DNA of 64,000 bases from Asterella californica. Taxonomy: Eukaryota; Streptophyta; Marchantiopsida; Marchantiales; Aytoniaceae. Positions 21,518-34,360 of this stretch are shown piece by piece. Numbering within the stretch: the stretch's first letter is position 1; the number at the start of each line of letters is the position of its first letter. The notes under the pieces are model-generated. The model saw nothing but the letters and a program-made list of their open reading frames with translations, was not told the origin of the DNA and ran no database searches. The DNA lies in NCBI GenBank assembly GCA_036924285.1, contig JAYKYS010000006.1:27874001-27938000 (forward strand), read 5' to 3'. The translations under genes and the position numbers were made by a program.

Positions 21518-24216
21518 ATGGCGCTCAGGTTGGGCTTCATTCCGTGCGCGGGTGCAGGAGTTGTTCCGAGGGAGGGTAGCGTGGCAATTGGTGCTGTTGG
21601 AAGTACGCCCTCTTGCTCTGCGAAGATAGAGTTTAAATACAGAACAGGACATGGATTAGGTTCGAGGAGCAGGAAGGATCTCGAGAGTGGATTTTGTGGA
21701 AGACTAAATTTCTGGAGACAGGGTCAGTTTAGAGCCCCTAATGTTGCTCAAAGTGTGAATCTCGTCTCTGATCCTGAAAGCAGAGTTGGATCGACGAAGG
21801 CTGCTGTGCCTGTGACCGGAGAAGACAAGGCAGTGGTTGAAAAGAATCAAAATCCGCAGGGAGAAGAAAATAGTGACGCGGCGGAAGATGCTGAGGAAAT
21901 GGAATCTGGATATAAAATGAGTCGTGTTTGCGACCGGTTGATAGAAGTCTTTATGATCGAGAAAACCTCTTCATCCGAATGGCGGAAGCTTATAGCTTTT
22001 AGTGAGGAGTGGGCTAGAATCAGGCCTCACTTTTACAGGCGATGCAAAACCAACGCCAAAGCTGAAGAAGATCCCAAAAGGAGAGCGGATTTGTTGAAGC
22101 TGGCCAGGAAGTTGAAGCAGGTTAGAGGCCCATCCATTGCCTTATTCCAGTGAATAACAGGATCTTGATAGTTCCAGTTGACTTAGTGGCCTCAGTTCTG
22201 TGGCTCGTATATTGCGGCTAAGAATCGCCTGTGGAGCCGTCAAACTCATGGCAGCCAGAATTCGCTATATTTATGTTGCCTACCTTGTTTGCCTGTACTC
22301 TTGGCCAGTTGAATTATCAGGTTCGTTGATGGTGGTTTCGGAGGCGGATAACTTTTAATACAGATTTCTTGTAACTCTCTGTCTCAGGTCGATGACGATA
22401 TGATAAGGCATGATGAATTGCTAGCAGAAATAGAGAAGAACCCCTCGAATTTAGACATAGTTGTTGCCAAGCGACGAAAGGACTTCACCACTGATTTTTT
22501 TGAACACCTTCACACTCTCTGTGATGCCAGCTACAAAAACCTCAGTCGTCGGGATGGTACGATATTCTTCCTTACCATTGTGAAGGTTGGTTATTCCGAT
22601 TGGTTCATTTTCTGCAGGGAGACTCGTGCAAAGGGGGCAAGCTGCTTATCGAATAAGGAGATTTGGGTTTCCCATGTGCATGGCCCATGACTCGTTATAT
22701 CTATCTCGTATGGAAGTTCTTTAATTATTTGTCCTGAAATATGTTTTCCCACTGCTGCAAAACAGTTGCAGTTGCCGTAAGAAGAAAAGTCAGGATGTGT
22801 CTTTCGATAGTGATCGCGAGGCTTCCTAACATATAAACCGGATACAGTCGTGATTCATAGGTTAAGATTGGAATATACTCTTGTAGTTTATAACAAGGAG
22901 TTTGCATAACACTTTTTGTTTGCGTGCTTCGTGGAGTAACAAACTCTGATCCGTGGTTTCTGGCTGTTTGGGTGGTTGCTGTAGAAATCGCTGCTATAGC
23001 AGGAAAGTGCCTGTCAGCCATCGAAGCCCACGATTGTGCTCAAGAAGACGATGAATCTCTGGTTGAGGCACAGTTAAAATTTGATGATATTCTAAATTCG
23101 CCTTCTCTGGAAGCTGCAGCGAATAAAATCGACCAGTTAGCTCAGAGGCAGGAACTTGATTCAACTTTGATGCTCCTTTTTACTAAGGCCTGGGCAGCAG
23201 CCAAAGAGTCAACGATGATGAAGGAAGAGGTAAGTATGTCGGCAGTTTCTGTGGAGTCAGTTCTATTGTTAGTGGTTATTGTGGGTTTCGTTCCGGTTGC
23301 AGTATTCATAAGGTGTCGACCCTTCGTTATTCACAGACATGGACTTTAGTAGTGAATGTGTTCATGCCCATAATTTTCCTCTGAATAAGCTGCTTATTCT
23401 TGTGAGTCTGCCTTTACGCTTTGAAGTAGCTGCTTTTTCTAGCTTGCGGTTTCCAGTGCCTCCTCTAAGCGTTATCAGCGCAGTTATCACTTTCAGCACC
23501 CCTGGGGGCTCTCATCAAGACATCTTAAACTGAATACTCGATTGAAGAACAGATGCTTGTCTGTGTCGCCGCAGGTCAAGGACATCATGTTGCATTTGTA
23601 CAACGTTGCTAGGGGTAACATGCAGAGGCTTGTTCCTCGAGAAGTTCGCATCATACGACATCTCTTGGCCATTCCAGACCCGCGTGAACGATTTGCAGCT
23701 ATGACGGACGCTTTCTCCCCTGGAGATGAACTCGAAGGCAAAAACGAGGACATGCTCTACACGTGAGTCTCCCACTTCTCATCTTGTTTGTGCAGGACAA
23801 CTTTGCAACATGCTCTTTCCTCTAGTCGATTGCATCCTGGTTGGAAACTGGAATACTTGTAGATTGAAAAGTAGCGCGGACTTTCACATGTGCATGAGAG
23901 AGGTGCACCAACACGTGTCGTTTACGTTGTCCTTTCTTGTGTGAAGCATGAAAGAATAGAATGAATAGTGGAGTATGCAGTCACGATGTGGTAGTGTTTG
24001 TTGGATGTAATATATAGCTAACAATCGAGTCTTCCTGTTCTGCTGGCTGCTGACAGGACCCCGGAGAACTTGCATAAATGGGTGAAGATTGTCTTAGATG
24101 CCTATCACACCAATAAACAGGGAACGCTCATCAAGGAAGCACAAAAACTTATGAATCCGGAAGTCATTAGCCGACTGCAGGTGTTGAAGGAAGTTCTTGA
24201 AGACCAGTTTATGTGA
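21518..24216 (+). CDS. At4g37920-like plastid protein of unknown function, 5 exons
   Basis: The joined exons 21518-22120, 22388-22556, 23003-23229, 23575-23762 and 24057-24216 give 448 residues, close to the plant family (about 430). All junctions are GT-AG and keep frame. The first ~60 residues are Ala/Gly/Ser/Arg-rich with few acids, as in a chloroplast transit peptide. A Glu-rich linker then leads to the conserved part: MSRVCDRLIEVFMIEK, WRKLIAFSEEWARIRPHFY, RRKDFTTDFFEHLHTLCDAS, CLSAIEAHD, AAANKIDQLAQRQELDS, LFTKAWAAAKES, VKDIMLHLYNVARG, REVRIIRHLLAIPDPRER, DAFSPGDELEG and LHKWVKIVLDAYH. The protein looks wholly helical. It is sometimes labelled endoribonuclease-E-like, but I see no S1 or RNase E catalytic motif, so no activity is assigned. 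The stop is TGA at 24214-24216. The next neighbour on the left is the foldback at 20-21 kb. Confidence 0.9.
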
Positions 24217-25574
24217 AGAGTGTCTCGTGATATAGATCAGATTAGAAGTAATCGGAATCCCTGTAATTTACTCACTTCCATTCCAGCACGTGGACTCTTA
24301 GCTTCATAGTACCGTACCATCTTCCACCTCATTGTAAGCCGCCCTGTAATGGGTCAGTGTATCATGGTCACCGCGTTGTACTCAAATCATCAATTTGCGA
24401 CAGGTTGCCTCTGTGGGCAGCTTTGAATCCTGTGATTTGGGTCTCAAATCTGCTTCGGATATAGCATGTGGATCATGAGATGTCCTGACGTCATGTCATC
24501 CTTGTTCCTGATGTTTTGAGGCGAATGAACAAGCGATCGATGGATTATGATCCCTTGATCCGACGCTTTGCGGCGTTCTCCCAACTCGTAGACGCGTCAC
24601 ACGTCGATGTCGGAAGCTTGTGAAGTGAAATACTCAATGGGGTATCGAGGCTCCATTCGTACTTATTTATTTATCATCTTAATTACTTTCCCTGACTAAT
24701 TTCAGAGAAAGGTACAACGGGCTCAAGGGGTTTAGATCAGTTCTAACGCTCGGCAAACTCCGTGGCAAATAAAAGTATTTTTACAAAGAGGCTTATTGCA
24801 CAACTTTCTCCATATATGTTGCGGGTTCTCTCATCATTTTAGACACGTTATCACGGCCATGAGAGATTGGGGGAGTTCTCAGGGAAAATGCATTGAGCTG
24901 TTGCGTATGGGTTGGTTGCCGTCGGCTGCGAGTTACGATTAAACCTCGAGTACGAGTACAAAAGCACGAAAGAGAAAATATTCGTTTATTCCTCTGTGTT
25001 CTTTGAGTAGGAAGAAAACATTCTAGATCTTCTTCATTTTTATTTTCATTTTCATTTTTATCAAGTAGTTTGTTTTGAGATTGAATCATAACTTGTGAAA
25101 TTAAGGAATAGCTTTACCTTGATTCTTTATCTTTTTTACAGATTTAACTTGAGATGAAAAGTAATAATCATAATCTACTTTTGCATAACAGTTAAATTTC
25201 CTAGTTCTCTGAGGGCAACCCGTGAAATCAAGTGTTATTGGTTACCATGAGCACTTATAGTCATACCCAAGGTTTAAAAAGAAATATCCATTCGAGATTT
25301 ACAATTTGAGTTCATAATAGATTCTTGAAATGTAGAATTGTAGAACGAAAGTGCGTCAATCTTCGATAACAGGTTAACAAATTTCAGTCCGATATAAATG
25401 TATGGAGCATTCTAGACTATTCAAGAGTGATGCAAAATGCCTACAAGACATTCGTACACTTTTGACCTCCGAGAATAGTTGCTCCGGTGGTTGATATGTG
25501 CAAGTTCAAAAGATTCCAATAGTAATCGGTCCATCGGCCGCCCAGCAATTCAAATTCTAGGGAGAGTAGACCTC

Positions 25575-25781
25575 TCCTCCTAGCGAGACCTCATGGTATC
25601 CACCCTTGATGGTAAATTTTATTACATGTCCATGTGAGTCAAGCACAGTGAGACTCGGACTAGAAGCTTCATTAATAGTTTGCAATCGCATGCATTTTCA
25701 ATCGTACCCGCAGGAGATTGAATTCATGACCTTTCTCTTATAGGACTATAGGTTAAATCACTTGAGACCGCGATCTTCGGT
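25575..25781 (-). repeat. SINE-like repeat, family 2
   Basis: On the minus strand it begins CCGAAGATCGCGGTCTCAAG, then has AAGTGATTTAACCTATAG, GAGAAAGGTCATGAATTCAAT (a weak B box) and GGTACGATTGAAAATGCATG. A related piece at about 43965-44085 shares TTCTCTTA.AGAACTGTAGG and TAAATCACTTG. The opening word is shared with SINE family 1, so the two may have a common head. Confidence 0.45.
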
Positions 25782-27191
25782 GTCTCGATATGACTCCATC
25801 TCGCATAATTGCTTTGATTTTTTTCTTTTCTGGTTCTTTACATGGACACGTCTCTCTACAACATTTTTCACTTGGTCCACTTATTGATCTCATTTGATTA
25901 TTTTTCGGTTCAGTTCTCGGTTGCACAACTTACGCACTATTATTATCATCCAAGCGCACAGGAAGAAATAACTCTAGGGGTAACATGAATGTGACGATAT
26001 TAAAGAAAAGAAATGTGTGAACAAAGTAACTCAGCGTGGAATCTAAATATCAAGATATTGTAATGCAAGCTAAAAAAGATGAGTTGCATCAAGGAAGTAC
26101 TCTGTAGACAACTTGAAAGTCATGATATTGTCATTCATGTCAAAAAAGCACGTGAAGAGAAATAAGTTTACGTTGTTGTTTAGGTTATTTTTCTTCTAAC
26201 GCTTAACTACTTCTTTCAAAATTTATGGTTTTTTTAAGTCTTTTCTTGCTTCTTCTTGTTCTTATAGTATAGACATAAAGCGTTAGTATACCGCATTATC
26301 AAGAATAACACGAGGAATGTTTTTGACCTCATTTTCAATCAGATGTGTGTTGATATTTCTTTGTCTTTTCTGAAGTTAATCTTCTACTTAAGGTTTAGTC
26401 TTTGGATGAATAGAGTTAAGGTTGAACACATGTGGCGCTAGCAAGAATCATAGTGTTATTCAGCGACTTCAGTCAAGTGCTATCATTATGCATAGGAGGA
26501 GTTTTTATTGTCTCCCACCATAGTCACCATCCACAAGACTTGTTCAATATAATTTAGATGTATGTGTTTGCATATGAGTGACACATACATAGATGGAGGT
26601 CATGCGAGATAGAGATATTTCACTCGATCCTTGACCGCATCATATTTGTAGTGTGGGTATCATGTGGCTCTCTCTGCCAGCTTTGGATGGACTTGATTTG
26701 GACAATTTGCAGAGGGACATGGAGTTATATCATATCTTGCAAATTCATTTTCTTCAACTTGTAGAGTTCGAAGTATCGGACGGTTGTATTGACTCTCAAG
26801 TGACATCTAGAGTTATGGACCATGAAGAAAAATGAGGTGCAGTTATTTCCAGATGAGAATGAGACAATAGTAAAATGATGAGGCTTAATCTCAATCTAGT
26901 CTTACTTATGGATTGTGAAGTGCACTATGATCTGGAGATTTTGACGAAAGTGTTGTTGGTCTGGTGGTTTGGATTTCAAACGATATAATCCACAAAGAAT
27001 CAATACGTTTATGTCTAACAATACATTATGTCGTTTTAAAAAGACTTTCGCATTGTCCAGTAAGCAATACATGCATGTATTCATAGTAGCAAGAGCATGA
27101 CATTGCTCGGAGCAGAATGCACGAAATATCATCGATCCATATGTTAAGATATCAATAATGTTGACGATGATTGGATTGGTGATCACTTAAC

Positions 27192-27540
27192 GTGCCTAGG
27201 ACTTGTCCACCAAAAAGACATAGTGACCTTGTTGCGCATCCAATGACTTTAGCCAATCGACTTTTGATAAATATTATGAGAAGGATGAGTTCTTGTCAAC
27301 CACAATCAATATTGAAGTTTAATCTTTTGGTACAGAATAAAGTTCAAATCCAACATATCCATATAAGATCTCTCACGTATTTGACAAGGTCAGCATTCCT
27401 TGGCAAGAAATTATATCGACTAAGATATATTTTCACAAATAAAAGAGATAACTTCTTGTCATTGACATTCAACTGTGTCATCAACAAGTTCATGACTAAG
27501 ACAATTCTCACGAGGCTCACATACTAACACTCACAATGGA
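27192..27540 (+). pseudogene. Relic of Kolobok-like transposase C-terminal part
   Basis: The frame at 27192-27527 ends with NKRDNFLSLTFNCVINKFMT. This matches the NYMSETFNSVINKF block of the transposase at 8.4 kb in order and spacing. Just upstream, LGLVHQKDIV resembles HGIVSQKDLW. Many stops lie in the surrounding frames. I infer a much older relative of the 8-10 kb transposase on the opposite strand. The match is short, so chance cannot be fully excluded. Confidence 0.4.
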
Positions 27541-29129
27541 CTGGATTGAGTTCGCATTATAGTATGCGAACAAAGATCTTAGAACTCTGACCATTAATCC
27601 AACGGTAAGTCACCAAACGATTATGACATGCATGTTACTTCTTTGCATGACTGCAAAGAATATCAAGCTCGATAAAAAATTATTTGTACTTTCTAGCAGA
27701 TTGCTCGAGGGGTCATTCCCTCACTAAACGTAGTTAGCACATCTGATCCAAGTTCATCCAACCTTAATTTTTAATATTCTGATAAGATCAGTTTTTAGCA
27801 ATTAAAATTTATCTAAAATTCATATAAATTCATCTTTTATATATACAGAATATATGAGTTATAAATGAGAAAGCTCATGTTTTATACCAAAACGTAACAT
27901 TTGAAAAATAGCATACATTAACTAATCATATACATCTCTCTAGTGGTGTGTACAGATGATCATTTTCTATTTAGTTTTATGTACAAACAGTCTGGAATCT
28001 AGTTTAAATTTTGATGTAAATCAATAATCATAGAACTGTACAGTAATAAAAGGTGACACATGTATTAACACATTATTTAAGTTATATTTTACTGAATGGT
28101 AGAAAAGGATCCATTTTAAAGTATATATTATAATATAGAGAAATAAAAACGAGACTCCTTTATCGGATTGCAGGTAGTTTTTAAATATAAATTTGGTGAT
28201 TTCTTGGAGTGGATTGTAAACGGTAAGTCTTTACTTGAGTTGGAGAATATAAACAACATATTTTGCACCCTTATATTCGTTATAACATGCAAATATAGTA
28301 TAATTATTTTTTTTACATATGATATAGCCTTCTAAAATTTGGCAAGTAGTGTACTAAAGCATAGCCATTGTTTATACCCTAGAGACTCGAACACTATTTT
28401 TATTGCAATAAAATGGTTATTGTATGGTTTGATTTTATCACAATACTACTAGTTTCATCCAAGCCGTTTCATTCACCTACGTTGTGTTGATAAGTCTAGA
28501 AGCTCTTCTAGTTTATAATTCCAGTCACTCACATTGTAAACTAATTCTAAAGTTGAACACGGTTATAAATAAATTTTCCGCCTTAAGTTATCAAATAAGA
28601 GCGATAAACCTGCCTGGAGCATTTTGTGCTAAGAAATTTGCCTTTGCATAAATATACTTGTTAGAAATGTAATAAAAAACACTTGTTAGAAACAGGTGTT
28701 TCCAACCTTTATTGTGAAATGGAGGTTATAAATAAAAGGGAGATCCTATTTTCACCTAAGTCTAAACGTGTAGACATGTAAAGCCATGGATCTCCCTAAG
28801 GTAATCACTACATGCTTCAGAAGATATAGGTTGTGAATGAGGAAGACGGCACGCCTTTTTGCAAAAGGCATAAGAAGTATATGTAGCATGTTTTGAAAGA
28901 AACAGGTCAATGAGCTTGTTTACTTGAGTCTTTTCCAAGTGACATAACTTGTGTCTTTTGAAATGAGTTATAGTATAGATAGTGAGTTTTCTGCAGAAGG
29001 AAAACATCATATTGTGACTATTTTTGAAATAAACATGTTGAGTAATTTGTTCATGGATTAATACATACGAAGCCAAACAATGTATACATAATCCTCAGAG
29101 CTGCCATTTTTTCTCTATAAGAGCTTATT

Positions 29130-29848
29130 GTGCAGCAAACACATAAAACTCCTCAAATTCCAAAATTTGCACAACTAAGAACTCGAGAGTTGAACCCTAG
29201 TAATGGTCTGGTGGCAGTTCTTATCATAAGGAGTTATCCTTTAACCTCAAAGGCCTTTGATACAAAGTGTGACATGCTAATGCAATATAAAGATGCAGAT
29301 AAAAATACATATGAAATGCAAAACATACTCTTGGTAATCTTTGGAAGTTTCTGCATATACACTTGGGACATCTATTTTCGATGTCCCAAGTGGTTTAGCC
29401 TACAGTCTTTAAGAAAAAGGTTGTGAGTATAATTCCTTGCGAGTACAGTTAGAGGTGCATGCGTTATAAAATGTTAACGAAATTTCTGGTCTGAGTCCTG
29501 CTGTGATGGACTCACATGGACAGTCTCATGGTCTGGGAAGACCCCAAGGGACATTTACTATTTATTTATAGAACTCCATGTTTCCTTCAAAACTTACTTG
29601 AGAAGAAGAAGCTTGGTTATATTGGAATAGCCAAGTTGGACGAAGAGAGCATTGTAAATCTAATACCGCTGATTTCCATGAAGTTCATTTGTAAAATAGA
29701 GAGCAAAACACTCCAACAAGAAGATACCGCCACACTCATCATACACATTGTCGTATTTCACAAGGCGAAGGTAAACTACTTACAGCGTTCCAATAAACAA
29801 GAAAGCTTGCTTAAGATCCTATGGAGTCAGGATCAGAAAACCCAATAA
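29130..29848 (+). CDS. Unidentified ORFs, doubtful
   Basis: Two plus-strand frames of 98 codons (29130-29426) and 110 codons (29516-29848) lie close together. The second begins MDSLMVWEDPKGHLLFIYR and contains LGYIGIAKLDEES and KTLQQEDTATLIIH. No family is recognised. The first includes the hairpin at 29360-29392, which argues for repeat-derived sequence. They may be remnants of a transposon gene. Confidence 0.18.
29360..29392. repeat. Perfect 13-bp hairpin
   Basis: CACTTGGGACATC at 29360-29372, a 7-base loop, and the exact reverse complement at 29380-29392. Confidence 0.8.
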
Positions 29849-31390
29849 GTTTATCTCCCTAAACTTACCAATGGCCATCTTCCTCTCCACTCCATGAGGC
29901 ATGACTGAAAACTGGGACTAAAAAGATTAGACAAAGCTATGAATATTTAGTCGAAACTACAGAAGCCAAAAAGTCAGTGGCTGAGAGGACCCCAAATCTG
30001 GAACCCATAATAAACCAATACAAAATCGAAGTGATCCATCAAACGATGGTATTTATGAATAATATAAAAATAAACTTTTTAATCACCATAATAAGACACA
30101 GGCACACTTGATATATGCATTTGTCATGGAGTCTAATCGGTCATTTATAGCCCGTAGATGGTACTTTTAGATACTCTCCAATGTGATTGACTGGAAGCTG
30201 TGCTCGGGAGGAGCTGCGTTCAGTAATCCTTCCGGTAAGTGAGAAAAGAAAACGGTAGAAATTAATTTTTATTGGAAAAGGTATCACATTTCACTACATG
30301 GCATATTTTTCTCCCAAAACAGTTTCGGAAATATTATATTAAATTTCAGAATTGATATATATGATTGAAAATTTACTTATTTAGTGAAAATATTTGATAT
30401 TCAATTAAATGTTACCTAGAATAAAATTTATATTCGATTATTGTCTTTGCTTGTATGTTCTCTCTACTATTTAGCAAATCTTATGGATATTATTTTATCG
30501 GTTTTTCTTGATTGCATTCTTACTTTGTAGGTGGAAGTCACCGATGGTCCAATACTTGAGGATTATTTTATCAAATACAAAATATAATCATCAATGTATC
30601 TTCAATTAATACATTTCAAATACATATATGATATAAATCCTCTTGAACAACATATAAGACTTTCACTTTCATTCAGCTATCGAAGATGGTTAGTTGAGAT
30701 GGTTAAGTTCCAGGCCTCTAAGCGAAAAATCTAAGGTTCAAATTCTCTTACTCTCGATTGGAGGTGCTGCAAAAAACTAATGTAGTGTGAATCTGGTCTG
30801 GGTACGCTGTGGTTACTCATAAAGGACAGTCAGATATCTTTTGAAGAGATAAAAATGAATATGGTAAAGACTTTACTCTTTACTCTTTTATTCTTGAATG
30901 CCTCCTCGAATTAATATGATCACAGTGAAACAAAGTGTTTCGCAGCTATGCATTTGGGGAAGTTACATGGGAGAAATTGAAGTTAAAACACTATATAAGT
31001 AATTTCAAATTTTTTATTTCTGGTGTATTTTCAAATGGACGATTAGCTATGCAAATGCCCAGCCACCCACCTATCACAATGGTGTCTTTTACTAGCCATG
31101 TTTTCAGGTAGTTTTTTCTTCTCCTTGCTCATTTTGCACGCATATTTATTCAACTACTGATTATGTATTTGATGGCTTAATGTATCCCTCCATTTCATGT
31201 AGATTAGCCTTTTTGCAGGAGCTAAAATTTGTTCATTTAAGATACTCAATGATACCTATTTCTTGTATTGAATTAATTATTAATATTTATTCACCCATTT
31301 CTTAACAGACCTTTTCTGTTCACTGGCCCACGAGATAATAAGTAAAATCTGGGCCTTGTAGTGCAGCTCACAGCAAATTCTTGATCAAGT
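29849..31390. other. AT-rich spacer with one SINE
   Basis: No coding sequence is supported. The only recognised feature is the SINE at 30681-30880. Confidence 0.45.
30681..30880 (+). repeat. tRNA-derived SINE, family 1
   Basis: CGAAGATGGTTAGTTGAGAT holds the A-box region, CTCTAAGCGAAAAATCTAAG follows, and GGTTCAAATTC is the B box. The body has CTGGGTACGCTGTGGTTAC and AAAGGACAGTCAGATATC. It is diverged from the 17.1 kb copy but has the same order. Confidence 0.75.
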
Positions 31391-32197
31391 CGACTTGAGG
31401 GGCTCTAGCTTCTGTTTCAACAAGCCTTGGAAACTTCTGAACTCACTGAATTATTATGTCTCAACTCAGCATCAGTCTTCAGGTAAATCAACAAGAACTC
31501 AGTCAGACTATAGAGCACCGGCTCGAGCGCAAGAGAAGAAAAGACTCACGATGGCAGAAGAATCGGAACCGTTGCAAAGACCAGCTCCAACGTCGACTCG
31601 AACCGTGATTATATGGAACCGTGAGAGCAGTTCCTGTCTATACTACCACACAGATTTCGATTTATATGTGACAGTTAGGCATGCGCACTAGCGCTTAAGT
31701 TTTAGCGATTTGCAGAAAACCTGTCAGCCCGAGGCCAAAGGACCCACCAACGCACAACTTAAGTATTTTGTTCCAAGCTCTAGGAGATTAAAAACTGCTG
31801 CGCACAGATCGTGAGTTTAACTGACGTCTTTAAGTCACTTTACACATGGCAGGCAAACCTGCGAACCGGATGTCACTCTACAGTGCGAAGTTTATCCATT
31901 CTGAATGAAATACTCATGTTGAGCACGTGCTCAAAGCGCATGCGAGTATTTCGTTGTGAAAATTTCATGATTGAGTTCTCGACTGTGACATTCTGGGTGT
32001 CATCCAAAACACTGAAACATTGCATATTTTCTGAAAGCGACGTGCACTTCGAGACTGAGAGCACAACGTTAATTCAGTAGTCGTGAATTGGGCACTGCAG
32101 TTTATTCGTGAAGCTGCTTGACGAGACAACACTTGCGCATCAAAGCAATTCGAGAGACTACACTCGGAGAACTATAGACAACCAGTCCTGGAGGGCA

Positions 32198-32482
32198 CTA
32201 CCTATTATCACTACACGGAGCGCACTGACATGATTTCAGAGATTCACAATCAGACTCTCCTCCATTGTGGTATACATTTCCATCAAGTGGAGGTATTGAC
32301 TCAAACAAATCATCCGCATCTTTCCAAAGGCGCGGAGGCAGATCATTCTCTAGCTCCTCGATGATTTCAACAGCTTGTGAAACTACTGCAAAACAGTCTT
32401 CAAGCAGGTCGTCACATATATTTCTATCTTCAACTCTTTCACAGATTTTAGATTCTAGCTCGACAATCATGCTAGATATCAT
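32198..32482 (-). CDS. Unidentified acidic ORF, possible exon
   Basis: Ninety-four codons begin MISSMIVELESKICERVEDR and are strongly acidic and helical (CDDLLEDCFAVVSQAVEIIEE, then LPPRLWKDADDLFESIPPL). The composition looks coding. A possible donor, AATAG then GTAGTG, lies at the 3' end. I considered the N-terminal helical domain of plant MLKL-type kinases but cannot show it. No partner exon is clear nearby; the frame at 31873-32064 on the same strand is a weak candidate. Confidence 0.3.
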   Translation of the reverse strand: MISSMIVELESKICERVEDRNICDDLLEDCFAVVSQAVEIIEELENDLPPRLWKDADDLFESIPPLDGNVYHNGGESDCESLKSCQCAPCSDNR

Positions 32483-33236
32483 CCGACCGGGTCCACCAAT
32501 GCATACTCATCTTTTGCTTGAACGCTTGGATCTCCGATCTGCTTGCCATGGTCTCAGACGGTAGAACGAAAGCTTTGTGAGTATTAAGTGATGTTGAAGT
32601 CAGATGGAGGAAAGAACGAGAACAGGTCTAGAAGGGAAATAGAGAAGAAGAAGACAAAAGCGGTCCAGCAAAGCTAACAAAAAGCGTCTCGTGTATATGT
32701 GAAGATGAGGGTTAATCAGTGCGCCCGAATCAGGAACTATAAAGCGGAGAAGGCAAGTTTGAGAACAGAGAAGCAGATAAAGCAACAATGAACTAGAACA
32801 GAGAAGTTGAAAACTATAACAGATAAGCAGAGAATGCAATAATGATATGGTTCGAGCTTCTGCACAAGAAACATACTGGACGAGGCTGAAAATGCAGTAA
32901 TGATGGTTGAGTAGGAAGTTTTACATCACAACTCTGTCGCTTATCTAGTTATGTCTGTCATCGTTGACCATGATAAAGAATTAGCAGACAGGGAATAGAC
33001 CCTGACAACACACATAAACTGAAGTTAGTGATGTGTTTCTGCAGAAAACGATATTACAAACACAGTTGAGGCACTGAAGAAAGTAAAAGCCGTGAACTTA
33101 CAAATGATGCATTGAGATTAAACGGTTCGAAACATACCGAGCTACATCCATATCATGAAGTCAAGCACAAGTACTCTGCCAACATCTCACGAGCTGACGA
33201 GACGTAAGTATCACTATCTGCATAACTCGAGCAGGA

Positions 33237-34115
33237 GATGTCCTCGACTGGGACATTTGAATGTATCTTATACTGAATATGCCTGGTTAGGAAAAAGTGA
33301 AGGAAATAATTGGTTATTGGAAAATTAATTATTTCATTATTTCATTATTTTAATTATTTAACTTTTTTGAGGTAACTTTTAGTTACCTAACTCTAACTAA
33401 AAGGTATATTTCACTCTCTTTGCTAAAATATTTCCAGATTGATGCAGAGTTCACAATATCGTCAAAGCAAGCATAAACCTAATTTATACTGAAGTTCACA
33501 TTATTCGTCGGTCTTTGGGGTAAAATGTAAAGAATTTATTATTGCAAATGAGTTCACTTATGAAATAAGATATAGTTTTACAGAGATTCGTCGAAGGAAA
33601 TATAATCATAGTCGTATTAAATATGACTTGTTCCCAAGCTCGGAATAAGGAAAATGTACGAGAAACTACAGAGTATTTGAAGAACCCGTTGATGAATTTT
33701 TCTTTACGGAGTGTTAATTATAAAATTGAGATTAGAAATTATAAAATTGAGATTAGAAATTAATCTAATTATTCGTTAGGAGGAGTTTTTATGGTAACGT
33801 GAGAGTCATTTTGCGTATTGCATTTAATTGGTTTTGTTGTTTCCTGTGGTAAGTGTAGTCTGCATGCTCACATATAATTTATATTAAAAAATTAATATTT
33901 AGAAGTTCTATTTTATAGTTAAATTAGAAATATCAGTTTAGATGTTTGTTTTAAAAGTCTAAGTCTGATTACATGTTTAGTACCGTGTCTTAAATTGGTT
34001 TTTGGAAAATTAAATATTTCATTATTTTAACTATTTAACTTTTTGAAGTAGTGGATAATTAAAAAATTTATTTCACTCTCTTTGCTAAAATACCTCGACT
34101 GGGACATGTTTACCT
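33237..34115. repeat. Pair of related ~130-bp direct repeats
   Basis: The words CCTCGACTGGGACAT, TTATTGGAAAATTAA/TTTTTGGAAAATTAAA, ATTTAACTTTTT and TTCACTCTCTTTGCTAAAAT occur around 33240-33430 and again around 34000-34110, about 680 bp apart. Inside, AAAATTGAGATTAGAAATTA is duplicated in tandem near 33723. A small LTR-like or duplicated element is possible. Confidence 0.5.
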
Positions 34116-34171
34116 GACCCGGACGGAACATCTGTCGCTCTTTCGAGAAAAAAACATGCATACTGATCTAC

Positions 34172-34360
34172 ACCGAAGATCGGTAGTTGAGATGGTTGAG
34201 TCTCAGATCTCTAAGCGAAAGATCTAAGGTTCAAACCCTCTTGCTCTCGGTTGGAGATGCAACAAAGTCACTTTCGTGTGAAACTGATCCGGATACGCTG
34301 TGATTATCCACAAAAGACAATAAGATACCCCTTGAAAGGATAAACGGAAAAGATAAAACA
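34172..34360 (+). repeat. tRNA-derived SINE, family 1
   Basis: It begins CCGAAGATCGGTAGTTGAGA, has A-box TAGTTGAGATGG, CTCTAAGCGAAAGATCTAAG, a perfect B-box core in GGTTCAAACCC, and the body words GATCCGGATACGCTGTG and CACAAAAGACA. Confidence 0.8.

Larger units (their letters stand above)
24217..28900. other. Gene-free, repeat-bearing AT-rich region
   Basis: Beyond the 3' side of the At4g37920-like gene no ORF resembles a known protein. A SINE-like copy (25575-25781) and a transposase relic (27192-27540) are listed separately. From 27780 to 28730 the DNA is very AT-rich and shows nothing else. Confidence 0.5.

Noticed and set aside
32198..32482. Plant MLKL-type kinase N-terminal domain
   Set aside because: The helical, acidic pattern recalled it, but no kinase domain follows and no diagnostic motif is present.
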